Below, one piece after another: positions 49,444 through 58,216 of a DNA stretch of 64,000 nt (within the stretch, counting starts at the first letter, position 1; each line of letters begins with the position of its first letter). The position numbers and the translations under genes are program-made. This stretch comes from Mariniblastus sp. (GTDB lineage: Bacteria > Planctomycetota > Planctomycetia > Pirellulales > Pirellulaceae), in assembly GCA_014237975.1 (NCBI GenBank), contig JABACA010000008.1, forward strand, positions 1-64,000, read 5' to 3'. The notes beneath the pieces are model-generated. The model was not told the DNA's origin, ran no database searches, and saw only the letters and a program-made list of their open reading frames with translations.

Positions 49444-50943
49444 ATGACACTACCTATCCCTCTCCAACAGACGCGCGCCATCAGCCGGCGACATTTTTTT
49501 GGCCAGGCCGGGCTCGGTTTTGGCTCGATCGCGCTCAGCTCGTTACTTGCGCGGGATGGCCATGCAACCGATACTGACTGGAAAATCCCGGCCAAAGCGA
49601 AATCGATCATCTACCTGCATATGGCCGGTTCGCCCTCACAGCTCGAGCTGTTTGATCCGAAGCCGGCCCTGAACAAGCTTCACAATACGGAATGTCCTCA
49701 GGAATACCTGGATGGCAAACGATTTGCCTTTATCCGCGGTGTGCCCAAGATGTTGGGGGCGCAGTCCAAGTTCCAACAGCATGGCGAGAACGGCCAGTGG
49801 TTGGGGCATCATTTACCGCACCTGGCCAAGATCATCGACGAACTTTGCGTGATTCGATCAGTCCACACAGACCAGTTCAATCATTCGCCAGCCCAATTGT
49901 TGATGCAGACGGGCAACCCGCTTCTCGGTTACCCGGCCATCGGTTCCTGGGTGACCTACGGCTTGGGGAGTGAGAACGAGAATCTTCCAGGATTCATGGT
50001 CCTCTCATCCGGTGGGAAAACGCCGAGCGCAGGAAAATCACTGTGGGGCAGTGGCTTCCTGCCAACCGTCTATCAAGGCGTGCAATGCCGCACCGATGGA
50101 GGTGACCCCATCCTGTTTCTTTCCAATCCCAAGGGCCTGTCGAGGAATGCCCGCCGCAAAACGCTCGATGCGATTGGCGATCTAAACCGGTATCAACACA
50201 ATCACATTGGGGATCCTGAAACGATGACCCGGATTGCCCAATACGAACTCGCTTTTCGCATGCAGGTTTCCGTTCCCGAAGTGATGGATATTAGCCGGGA
50301 AACGAAGGAGACACTCGAACATTACGGAGCGAAGCCGGGACATGTCTCCGAAGCGGAATCGGCGGCTGACCCGAGACGGTTGTACAAAGGGGATGACCCG
50401 ACATTCGCCAATAATTGTCTGTTGGCCAGGCGGCTGGTAGAGAATGGCGTACGTTTTGTACAGTTGTATGACTGGGGCTGGGATCACCACGGTTCGTCTC
50501 CCGGTGAATCGATCGATGAAACACTTCCTATCAAATGCGCCCAAGTGGATCGCGCCATCGCCGCCCTCATAACCGACCTTAAGCAACGTGGCTTATTGGA
50601 CGAGACCCTGATCGTATGGGGAGGAGAATTCGGCCGAACGCCGATGATGCAAAACAATGTGAACAAGGAATTGAAGAAAGGTTTCTACGGTAGAGATCAT
50701 CATCCCCACGCCTTTACCATGTGGATGGCCGGAGGAGGCGTCAAACCAGGGGCGTACGGTCAAACGGATGACATCGGGTACTACATCGCGGAAAACCCGG
50801 TCGGCGTGCGGGACTTGCAAGCGACCATCCTGCATCAGATCGGCATCGATCCCCACCGTTTCAGCTTTCCGTATCAGGGACTCAACCAACGGTTGATTGG
50901 GCCGACCGACGAAGGCAAAGTAATCCGCGATCTATTGATATAG
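49444..50943 (+). CDS. DUF1501 domain-containing protein
   Basis: SRRHFFGQAGLGFGSIALSSLLA; YLHMAGSPSQLELFDPKPAL; YDWGWDHHGSS; LIVWGGEFGRTPMMQ...GRDHHPHAFTMWMAGGGVKPG. Confidence 0.96.
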   Translation: MTLPIPLQQTRAISRRHFFGQAGLGFGSIALSSLLARDGHATDTDWKIPAKAKSIIYLHMAGSPSQLELFDPKPALNKLHNTECPQEYLDGKRFAFIRGVPKMLGAQSKFQQHGENGQWLGHHLPHLAKIIDELCVIRSVHTDQFNHSPAQLLMQTGNPLLGYPAIGSWVTYGLGSENENLPGFMVLSSGGKTPSAGKSLWGSGFLPTVYQGVQCRTDGGDPILFLSNPKGLSRNARRKTLDAIGDLNRYQHNHIGDPETMTRIAQYELAFRMQVSVPEVMDISRETKETLEHYGAKPGHVSEAESAADPRRLYKGDDPTFANNCLLARRLVENGVRFVQLYDWGWDHHGSSPGESIDETLPIKCAQVDRAIAALITDLKQRGLLDETLIVWGGEFGRTPMMQNNVNKELKKGFYGRDHHPHAFTMWMAGGGVKPGAYGQTDDIGYYIAENPVGVRDLQATILHQIGIDPHRFSFPYQGLNQRLIGPTDEGKVIRDLLI

Positions 50944-51101
50944 CCGTCAAACGCACGTTACCCGGAACTGGATAACGTTCTCGTTCTCGGAACTTCAACC
51001 GGCACCAAACCAGTTCACCCATTGCATCACGCATCCAAATCCGTTGGCCACAGAACCCGCCTCGCTTTCGCCAAGCGGAGCCGGATCGATTTCAAGATTT
51101 T

Positions 51102-51866
51102 TCACTTTCGGCCATTCAGCTGACGATGCAGCCGCCTTCGCTTGTTGATGATCTGCGGATCACCGCTCTGGCTGCGTTGCTCATCACGCAGCTGCTGGTC
51201 CGTCATGCGAAGCCGCTGATGAAATGAGAAGTACTCAATCACAAAATCGAGCAATGACATCCCCAGCAACACCACGGCGACCACCAAGCACGACCCGAAA
51301 ACAAACCGTGACAGCGCATCGACCATCGGTGACAACGACAACATCGTGGATTCAAGCAACTCATCGCAACGGTACCACAGGATCAGCGAGGTCGTCACAA
51401 AAACGACCGTTAACTTGGGAACCCCCAATACGCTTCGAGACAATCCCCGCAGGGAAAACAACTGTTTCCACCAGTGCATCGGCGATAATCGACTGGGATC
51501 TGGAACGGCAGACTTTGCGACCCACATGGGGCCCGTTTGCAGGTAATGCGACAAAATCCCGACGACCAGGATCATACCCAACAGTGGCAGGATGCCGGAG
51601 CCAGCCGCGATGATCCCCTGTCGAACATCCTCATTAAACACCGTCGAATTATACTCACTGCCCAGTCGCTGGCTGCTCCAGGTTTCGCTGGCAAAATCCT
51701 GCAGTCGCTGTCCCATCATCGAGAACAGGAACCAACATGCGGCAATACTAAACACCAGTTGCAGGGATGCCGACAACTCCTGGCTCTTGGCAACCTGTCC
51801 GCTCTGCCTGGCCTGCTGCAGGTGAATGACCGAGGCAGGGTGAACAGCATCATCATGATGGCTCAT
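51102..51866 (-). CDS. flhB: FlhB N-terminal membrane domain only (C-terminal autocleavage domain absent)
   Basis: QQARQSGQVAKSQELSASLQL; LSPMHWWKQLFSLRGLSRSVLGVPKL; DFVIEYFSFHQRLRMTDQQLRDEQRSQSGDPQIINKRRRLHRQLNGRK*; no NPTH before the stop or in other frames up to 50941. Confidence 0.82.
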   Translation of the reverse strand: MSHHDDAVHPASVIHLQQARQSGQVAKSQELSASLQLVFSIAACWFLFSMMGQRLQDFASETWSSQRLGSEYNSTVFNEDVRQGIIAAGSGILPLLGMILVVGILSHYLQTGPMWVAKSAVPDPSRLSPMHWWKQLFSLRGLSRSVLGVPKLTVVFVTTSLILWYRCDELLESTMLSLSPMVDALSRFVFGSCLVVAVVLLGMSLLDFVIEYFSFHQRLRMTDQQLRDEQRSQSGDPQIINKRRRLHRQLNGRK

Positions 51867-51876
51867 AGCAATTTCC

Positions 51877-52632
51877 TTACGCCGAGTTTTGAAGAGCGTT
51901 TTTCAGCAATTGGATTGATGACTGAATATCATCAACAAACAGCCAAATACACCCTCCCAAAGTCAGAAAAATGGCCAGCAGCATGACGATCAAGTTGGAG
52001 GACAGTCCCACCTGTAAAATGTTGACTTGGGGTAGCGAACGTGACACCATGCCAATCACGACGGTCGCAATCAGAATGGCACCCATCGCCGGGGCGACTG
52101 CCCGCAGGGAGAGAACAAAACTCTGGTGCAATAGAGTTACGCAAAGTTCCAGCAGGTTTTGCGTATCGATCGGAGCCCCCAATGGTAACGCCTGGAAAGA
52201 CCCCAGCACCGATGCGATCAGCATTTCGGGTCCGCCAATCAAAACAAAAATGGCAGCGGAAAGAATCGCAAACATTCTCCCCATCGTGGATTGGCCACTT
52301 GTCTGAGCTCCAGAAAACGTATCGACCTGAAGTCCGGCCATCTGGCCAATCAGTGTACCCGCCGATTCGGCAGCCGAGTAAATAATCAAAACACCAAGCC
52401 CCATCATCGTCCCAATAACCACTTCGGACAGCATGGCCGAAAGCAGGCCTCCCCAGTGATCCGGCGCATCGCTCGGCATTTTAGTCAAGGGAAGTGCTAC
52501 CAGTGAAATCATGAGACTGCCCACGACACGGATCATCAGCGGGATCTGGCGACTCCCCAACACGGGTGCTGACAATACCATCGACAGAACTCGAACCGTA
52601 ATCAACAAGTAGGTCGTTGTTAAAACGATCAA
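51877..52632 (-). CDS. fliR: Flagellar biosynthetic protein FliR
   Basis: LLITVRVLSMVLSAPVLGSRQIPLMIRVVGSLMIS; GTLIGQMAGLQVDTFSGAQTSGQ; RSLPQVNILQVGLSSNLIVMLLAIFLTLGG. Confidence 0.92.
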   Translation of the reverse strand: MIVLTTTYLLITVRVLSMVLSAPVLGSRQIPLMIRVVGSLMISLVALPLTKMPSDAPDHWGGLLSAMLSEVVIGTMMGLGVLIIYSAAESAGTLIGQMAGLQVDTFSGAQTSGQSTMGRMFAILSAAIFVLIGGPEMLIASVLGSFQALPLGAPIDTQNLLELCVTLLHQSFVLSLRAVAPAMGAILIATVVIGMVSRSLPQVNILQVGLSSNLIVMLLAIFLTLGGCIWLFVDDIQSSIQLLKNALQNSA

Positions 52633-52910
52633 GGCTTGCCATCCATCCCGATTAAGAACGGGGATTCCATCATTGATGCGCTGTACTCAACCATGTAATC
52701 GGTCAACCATGGCAGGCTGATGGCGAGCACAATCGTAATCAAGATGATCTTGGGAACAAACGAAACCGTTTGGTCCTGGATATGCGTCATCGATTGCAGG
52801 ACACCAACCAGGATGGCAATCAGCAAACCAATTACCAGAACGGGGCCTCCCACCATTAAACAGACCAAGATGGCATTTTGACCCGTTTCGACAGCGTCTT
52901 GAGGTTCCAT
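52629..52910 (-). CDS. fliQ: Flagellar biosynthetic protein FliQ
   Basis: GGPVLVIGLLIAILVGVLQSMTHIQDQTVSFVPKIILITIVLAISLPWLTDYMVEY. Confidence 0.95.
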   Translation of the reverse strand: MEPQDAVETGQNAILVCLMVGGPVLVIGLLIAILVGVLQSMTHIQDQTVSFVPKIILITIVLAISLPWLTDYMVEYSASMMESPFLIGMDGKP

Positions 52911-52962
52911 ATTGGCTCCTGCCTTACTTAAAAACCATGAACAAACAACCGCGCTAGCTTAG

Positions 52963-53898
52963 CTAAGTAAACGGTGCAAAACTCTGCAACAACATTCCGA
53001 CAACCAGATTCCACCCGTCGACCATGACAAACAAGATGAGTTTCAAAGGAAAACTAACCATGGTCGGTGGGAGCATTAACATGCCCATCGAAACGGTAAC
53101 CGTTGACACAACGAGATCCAGGACAAGAAAAGGCAAATAGATCTGGAATCCCAGCAAAAAAGCCACTTTTAGTTCACTCACGAGAAATGCGGGCAACAGA
53201 ACGTTGACCGGTACTTGTTCCAAGCTCGTGGGTCGAGTCATTTCTTCATTGCGGGGAAGATATTTATAAAACAGGGCGATCGATTCTTTGTTGTCTGCAA
53301 TTTCGATCTGCTTTGCCATGAATTTCTTGACCGGAACCAATCCTCGAGCCCACGCCTCGTCCCAGCTGATGGTTTCCGAATTGGAGTAAGGGTCAATCGC
53401 TTGCTGCTTGACTTCATTCCAGACAGGCATCATGACCAACAAGGTAATGAACAACGACAATGCAGTTAAAACCTGGGTGGGTGGCAATTGTTGACCACCA
53501 AACGCCTGACGCAACAAGCTCAATACAACGATGACACGAACATAACAGGTTGTCATCAATACCAGCGCGGGTGCCAGGCTGAGTGCCCCGAGAAGTATCA
53601 GTGCTTTGATCGATGAGCCAGAATTTTCTCGCGAAACGAGGTTTTTTGCTTCGGAAGCGATTAGATCGGTCAACGAGGAACCCGTCTGCGGTTGCTCGAC
53701 GGCTGGTTCGTCCCGATCATCGGGCAGCTCGATCGACATCGGGCTGTTGGCAATCCTGGGACTTTCATCGAGAGATTGTGCCCATACCAAGTCGCATCCT
53801 GCACCCCATGCCAACGGGACGATAAGAACCAGACATCGCCGCAATAACACGGCCAATCGTCGAATGGCCCATGGAGCTAGGGAAGTATTTGAGTGCAT
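52963..53898 (-). CDS. fliP: Flagellar biosynthetic protein FliP
   Basis: LMTTCYVRVIVVLSLLRQAFGGQQLPPTQVLTALSLFITLLVMMPVW; VLLPAFLVSELKVAFLLGFQIYLPFLVLDLVVSTVTVSMGMLMLPPTMVSFPLKLILFVMVDGWNLV. Confidence 0.96.
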   Translation of the reverse strand: MHSNTSLAPWAIRRLAVLLRRCLVLIVPLAWGAGCDLVWAQSLDESPRIANSPMSIELPDDRDEPAVEQPQTGSSLTDLIASEAKNLVSRENSGSSIKALILLGALSLAPALVLMTTCYVRVIVVLSLLRQAFGGQQLPPTQVLTALSLFITLLVMMPVWNEVKQQAIDPYSNSETISWDEAWARGLVPVKKFMAKQIEIADNKESIALFYKYLPRNEEMTRPTSLEQVPVNVLLPAFLVSELKVAFLLGFQIYLPFLVLDLVVSTVTVSMGMLMLPPTMVSFPLKLILFVMVDGWNLVVGMLLQSFAPFT

Positions 53899-53912
53899 GA
53901 ATAGTGTCCTGA

Positions 53913-54743
53913 TCACGCCTCGAAGACCGAACCGTTGGGTTGCGAGCGAACGACATTTTGTAGCTGCTGCAGAACGTCTCTTAAGTTATCCGCGGCTGGC
54001 GGTGCGGGCTGTTGGTCCGCCATGGTGGAACGATTTGGTTGGTTGGCCGGAACACTTACAGGACGGGCAACAGGATGGCTGACCGTTTGTTTCCGTCGTT
54101 TGACGGTGCATAACGAAGCGAGATACTCCACCTCTTGCGGGTCGGACACTTCGCCAATCAACTGCGAACCCTCGGCACTGTTAATCAACAGCAGCAGTTT
54201 GCTGCCCAGGCGAATGACCTGCAGGTGTTTCTTGGGTCCAAACGGTGTTGCACCCAGAACTTCGACAACTTCAACCGGCAATCCTCGTGACGAGGTAGGA
54301 TTGATTTTGCGTAACAGCCAAACAATTCCAAAATAGCCTCCCAACACGATTGCCAACGATCCCAGCATCTTGGCCAAATCCAGGTCGGCAAATTGTCCAC
54401 TGACGCCAGCGAGGAAACTGCTATCCGAGTTTTCTGCTTCCACAAGCTCAGCAAAAATCTCATCCGAAACGGTGAAATCTTCAACCGCTGGAATGTCGCT
54501 TGCAAGCGATTCCGCGCCAGCCTGGTCGACGGACCCATCCTGCGGGATTTCCATTGGCTGGAAATCGGCCGGTGCAACATGAGTATCTTCGTGAACCGAC
54601 GATGTATCTTGTGCGTCGAAAGAAGGTTCGAATTCTTGCTGAGCGGACAGCATGCTGTCGCAGGACAGGAATACCAATGCCGCTACGATGGCGAGCCATG
54701 GCCGTATTCTAACGGATGCAATATTTTTAAAAATCGACTTCAT
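53913..54743 (-). CDS. fliO: FliO-like flagellar biosynthetic protein
   Basis: Single TM (LAIVLGGYFGIVWLLRK) followed by LPVEVVEVLGATPFGPKKHLQVIRLGSKLLLLINSAEGSQLIGEVSDPQEVEYLASL; directly upstream of fliP. Confidence 0.82.
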   Translation of the reverse strand: MKSIFKNIASVRIRPWLAIVAALVFLSCDSMLSAQQEFEPSFDAQDTSSVHEDTHVAPADFQPMEIPQDGSVDQAGAESLASDIPAVEDFTVSDEIFAELVEAENSDSSFLAGVSGQFADLDLAKMLGSLAIVLGGYFGIVWLLRKINPTSSRGLPVEVVEVLGATPFGPKKHLQVIRLGSKLLLLINSAEGSQLIGEVSDPQEVEYLASLCTVKRRKQTVSHPVARPVSVPANQPNRSTMADQQPAPPAADNLRDVLQQLQNVVRSQPNGSVFEA

Positions 54744-54888
54744 CTTTGGTATCTTCCATGACGATAGTGATGAAGTAAAAATAGACTTGAATTCAAATCC
54801 TTGAATTCACAAATTCAAATTTTGGGCCGTTCTTTTCGCGGAAATCGCTGGATATCGCAAGTGCAATTCTTTGGCTGCCAGCAGCGGG

Positions 54889-56460
54889 TCAAGCAAAGTC
54901 GCGCAGCCAGCTTTTAATCACCTTGGCAGCCGTCTCCGGGTCCCGGTCGATTAGATTTGCCAACTTTGATTTTAGTTCTTCGCTGTCAGTTGGATCATAA
55001 TCCGATGCATTGGACGTCGATTCCGCAGACGGATGCAAGTCGGGAACTCGCATGATATTGAACAGCACACTGATGAACCCAAGCAATCCAACTGCCAACA
55101 GTGGCCAATGACGTTTTGCACTGTTTCTTAACCAATTCCATGTCTCGGCGCTGGCCTGGTCACCCGAGGGCTCACCCTCCAAAACCACCGCAACGGGTAA
55201 CTCATTCTGAGCAACCGCATTTGGCAGAATGGGATTCACACGTTTAATAATATCGTCCTTGATCAGTTTAAATTTACTGTCCGCAGATTTGACAGTCACA
55301 TTGGCCGAGTCCGTTGGACATCGCATGGTTCCCAATAATCTAGCGGGAATCCGAATGATGACATGGACGCTTTCCGTAGCGGAACCCTTTGGTTCGGCGT
55401 GCCGTTCATTGGACTCGTTCAGTCGATCGACTGAATCTGCGGTTTCCAGATGGCCAACCAACTTGGTAACCACTGGAAAGACGTTAATAGCAGCCGTTCC
55501 GTTGGCTCCAGGAACAGCAGTTTTCAAAGCCCTGGGCAGCGCCGCATTGACGTCTTTGGTTGGAATGCGACTTGCGATGCCAATCGGTTCTGCCGGCTTC
55601 AGTCCGCGCGGTTGAACCTGGTTGTGCAAAGTCAGCTTGTCAGATCCCGGGTGATCACCGTTCTGCTCGACATGAACATCGATTTCAATACCGGGATATT
55701 CAACGAGGATGCGTTCAATTTTCTTCATGTAATACCGCTGTCGATCGATGCGCCAACGCGCCGACTGGGCATGTACATTCCCATTAACGGAATCTTCTGG
55801 ATGAGCCCGACCCTCGTTTAAATCGGTCAACACAATATCTTCGGGTGAAAGCCCGGAAAAAGCACCGGCGATCGTTTCTCGTATCGTGGAAATATTGTCC
55901 CACGAGAGAATTTGTTCCGACTTTGGCTGGACAACCACCACGGCTGACATTTTCACAGGCTCAAAGATACCGTTGCAACCAGAATCACACTCCAACCATG
56001 CCTCATCGACGTAAGGCAGCCTGACAATCATATCCATCACTTCACGACGTTTCCTCAGCTTCGCAATCCGTTCACGCTCGCTGGGGGCCAGAAGAAAATT
56101 CGATTTCAGGGAGTCATCCTGCCGGGTACCAAACCCCGGTATTCCGTGTTTTTCAAGTGCCGAATAGTATTTTTGTTTGAGCATATTGGGAACCATGATA
56201 CTGCCATTTACCAACTCATAGTCCCGCAGTCCTTCAATATTCAGTGCCCTGACAATCTCCTGTGTTTGGCTCGGTCGACAAGGTTCCCCGTCTAGCAAAT
56301 CAGAGCGCATGATTTCTTTTTGGAAATTCGAAAAGTGCAGCGCCGTCAGCAGGCCCATCAGCAAGAGGATTCCAAAGGTCGCCCGGCGGTGGCGAGGGCG
56401 TAGCCATTGAGCCAGCTTGTCGGTGATTTGTTGTGATGAATCCAAGTGGGCCGCTCCCAT
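54889..56460 (-). CDS. fliF: Divergent FliF-like MS-ring protein
   Basis: Two TM helices flanking a large periplasmic region; FLLAPSERERIAKLRKRREVMDMIVRLPYVDEAWLECD RBM-like; C-terminal FliG-binding tail SKLANLIDRDPETAAKVIKSWLRDFA. Confidence 0.82.
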   Translation of the reverse strand: MGAAHLDSSQQITDKLAQWLRPRHRRATFGILLLMGLLTALHFSNFQKEIMRSDLLDGEPCRPSQTQEIVRALNIEGLRDYELVNGSIMVPNMLKQKYYSALEKHGIPGFGTRQDDSLKSNFLLAPSERERIAKLRKRREVMDMIVRLPYVDEAWLECDSGCNGIFEPVKMSAVVVVQPKSEQILSWDNISTIRETIAGAFSGLSPEDIVLTDLNEGRAHPEDSVNGNVHAQSARWRIDRQRYYMKKIERILVEYPGIEIDVHVEQNGDHPGSDKLTLHNQVQPRGLKPAEPIGIASRIPTKDVNAALPRALKTAVPGANGTAAINVFPVVTKLVGHLETADSVDRLNESNERHAEPKGSATESVHVIIRIPARLLGTMRCPTDSANVTVKSADSKFKLIKDDIIKRVNPILPNAVAQNELPVAVVLEGEPSGDQASAETWNWLRNSAKRHWPLLAVGLLGFISVLFNIMRVPDLHPSAESTSNASDYDPTDSEELKSKLANLIDRDPETAAKVIKSWLRDFA

Positions 56461-56463
56461 TGC

Positions 56464-56976
56464 CTAGCCTGCTTTTCGTACCGCAAAGCGAGGAATCACC
56501 AATACATTGGCGGTACCTCCCTGTGGACATTCCCAAGTTTGCACCTGCCCACCATGGATCATCGCCGCCGAGTTTGCGATCTCCAGATGCTCTTGAACGC
56601 ACATTCCCTGCAAACGAATTGGCTCGTTTTCCGGATTAAAGTCCGGTTCGGTGGGAGGTAATACATCTGCCGAACGTGTATCCGCAATTTCCAGCTCCCA
56701 CTGGTGTCGGCAATCTACCAGGGTGACCAGCAATTCACCGCCGGACGGCATCGAGTCAATCGCGTTCTCAATCAGATTCGCAACGGCTCGATGAATCGCC
56801 TCCGGAAAAACGTCGGCTGTGACATTCGGCAAATCCGTTTCTACACGAATATTGTGTTGCTCAAACCTGCTCGTAAAAGAAGCAACCAAGTCTTTCGTCA
56901 AACTGTTTATTTCGATCGAAGTCTTAGTCGACTTTTTTCCCATTCCGGAACCTGACGACTCATTTTTCAGATGCAT
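56464..56976 (-). CDS. GHKL (histidine-kinase-like ATPase) fold protein with degenerate ATP-binding boxes
   Basis: N-box-like AVANLIENAIDSMPSGGELLVTL; no HisKA dimerisation domain in the ORF; C-terminal IHGGQVQTWECPQGGTANVLVIPR typical of the end of a HATPase_c domain. Confidence 0.72.
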   Translation of the reverse strand: MHLKNESSGSGMGKKSTKTSIEINSLTKDLVASFTSRFEQHNIRVETDLPNVTADVFPEAIHRAVANLIENAIDSMPSGGELLVTLVDCRHQWELEIADTRSADVLPPTEPDFNPENEPIRLQGMCVQEHLEIANSAAMIHGGQVQTWECPQGGTANVLVIPRFAVRKAG

Positions 56977-57014
56977 CTTAAAACCCTCGCTACGAATTTA
57001 TTTTTGAGGAGATG

Positions 57015-57044
57015 CTTGTAGCGAAAGATCAAAGTTCTTGTCAA
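57015..57044 (-). promoter_or_regulatory. Possible sigma-70 promoter for the flagellar block
   Basis: Minus strand TTGACA - 18 bp - TACAAG, 39 bp upstream of the 56976 start. Confidence 0.4.
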
Positions 57045-57192
57045 TGCAGGCCGATGAGCGTTTTTCCGAAAAAACCTTTAGATTCCCCAACCCATCAAAA
57101 AAATGACCGTTTCCTGCGCAAGAAAATGCCTGCCTAGGCGGGGAAACGAACAGATGGTTCGGGAAAAAACCGACAAATAAAATGAAGATAAA

Positions 57193-57942
57193 CTAGTCGG
57201 TGACTGCAGTCTGGATCATATCCATGATCCAGCAATTGACATCTGATAGCATGGAATCCACCAGTTGGTCATCCCCGGGATATTGCCGCAAGGTGACTGA
57301 AAAACCGGCGATGTGCAGCAGACGGAGCTGTTGGCATAGCTTGGATTGATCAAAGGTAATCGAATTTCGGCAATGGGCCCAAAACAACTCCAGACGACGG
57401 CATTTTTTCCAGTCGCTCAACGGAGTATGGGTTTCAGGTATTGGTCCGTTGATCGAAATCAAACCCGCAAATAAATCAGGTTTTTCAAAGGCAATTCGGT
57501 AGGCCATTGTCCCGGCAGCACCAAAACCACCAATAAAAATCTTGTCCGGCGCAATATTGAACCGCATCATGGCTCGATCGATAGCACTCGTCACCGACGC
57601 ATGAGCGGCTTCGATGCACGATCTTGTTTGTTCCCAATAAAAACCTCGTACTGAGTCACCGACGACCGACTGCGGCGCCACAGCAGCGTAGTTCCTCAGG
57701 CTGAGGCCAGGCATGACATTCTGAATCTGCTCGGAAGTACTGCCATCGCTGTGCAACCAGACCACCAAGGGGTATTGATAGGTCTTCGCGTAGTGCAGTG
57801 GCACAAACAACGAACAATCTGCGGCGGCGTCAGGGAGTCCGGCAAGGTTTTCAGAAGCCAAACTTGCCAGCTTCTCTCCAACCTGAGAGGTCGCCTTGTT
57901 TAAAGAAGCACTAGCCAGCGGGCTGATCTTGATTCTATTCAT
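57193..57942 (-). CDS. Esterase/polyhydroxybutyrate depolymerase-like alpha/beta hydrolase
   Basis: YQYPLVVWLHSDGSTSEQI; DKIFIGGFGAAGTMAYRIAFEKPDLFAGLISINGPIP (GGFGAAG replaces the usual GxSxG). Confidence 0.75.
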   Translation of the reverse strand: MNRIKISPLASASLNKATSQVGEKLASLASENLAGLPDAAADCSLFVPLHYAKTYQYPLVVWLHSDGSTSEQIQNVMPGLSLRNYAAVAPQSVVGDSVRGFYWEQTRSCIEAAHASVTSAIDRAMMRFNIAPDKIFIGGFGAAGTMAYRIAFEKPDLFAGLISINGPIPETHTPLSDWKKCRRLELFWAHCRNSITFDQSKLCQQLRLLHIAGFSVTLRQYPGDDQLVDSMLSDVNCWIMDMIQTAVTD

Positions 57943-58126
57943 TCGCCTGTCGCGTTAAAGACTGACGGTTTGTTGATAATTAAGTCTCACGTTGTAAGAC
58001 ACGCGCGTTTGAAAGTCAACCGCATTCGCCACCCGATTGGTTGCAATAATACCAAGCTGGCAGCCAAAAAAAAACAGACCCAAATTAACGGGATGCTAGC
58101 GATGATTGTTGTTCAACAAACGCCCG

Positions 58127-58162
58127 GTCCAACAACAAGTCCAACAACAAGTCCAACAACAA
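58127..58162. repeat. Short tandem repeat: three perfect copies of GTCCAACAACAA (12 bp)
   Basis: 58127-58138, 58139-58150 and 58151-58162 identical. Confidence 0.95.
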
Positions 58163-58216
58163 ATTCAGGTTACATCAAAAACGGCCTGCTTGATGTTTCG
58201 AAAAAACAACACCAAC

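Noticed and set aside
54840-54890. Possible sigma-54 promoter (minus strand TGGCAGCCAAAGAATTGCA) upstream of fliO
   Set aside because: GG-to-GC spacing is 13 nt rather than the required 10.
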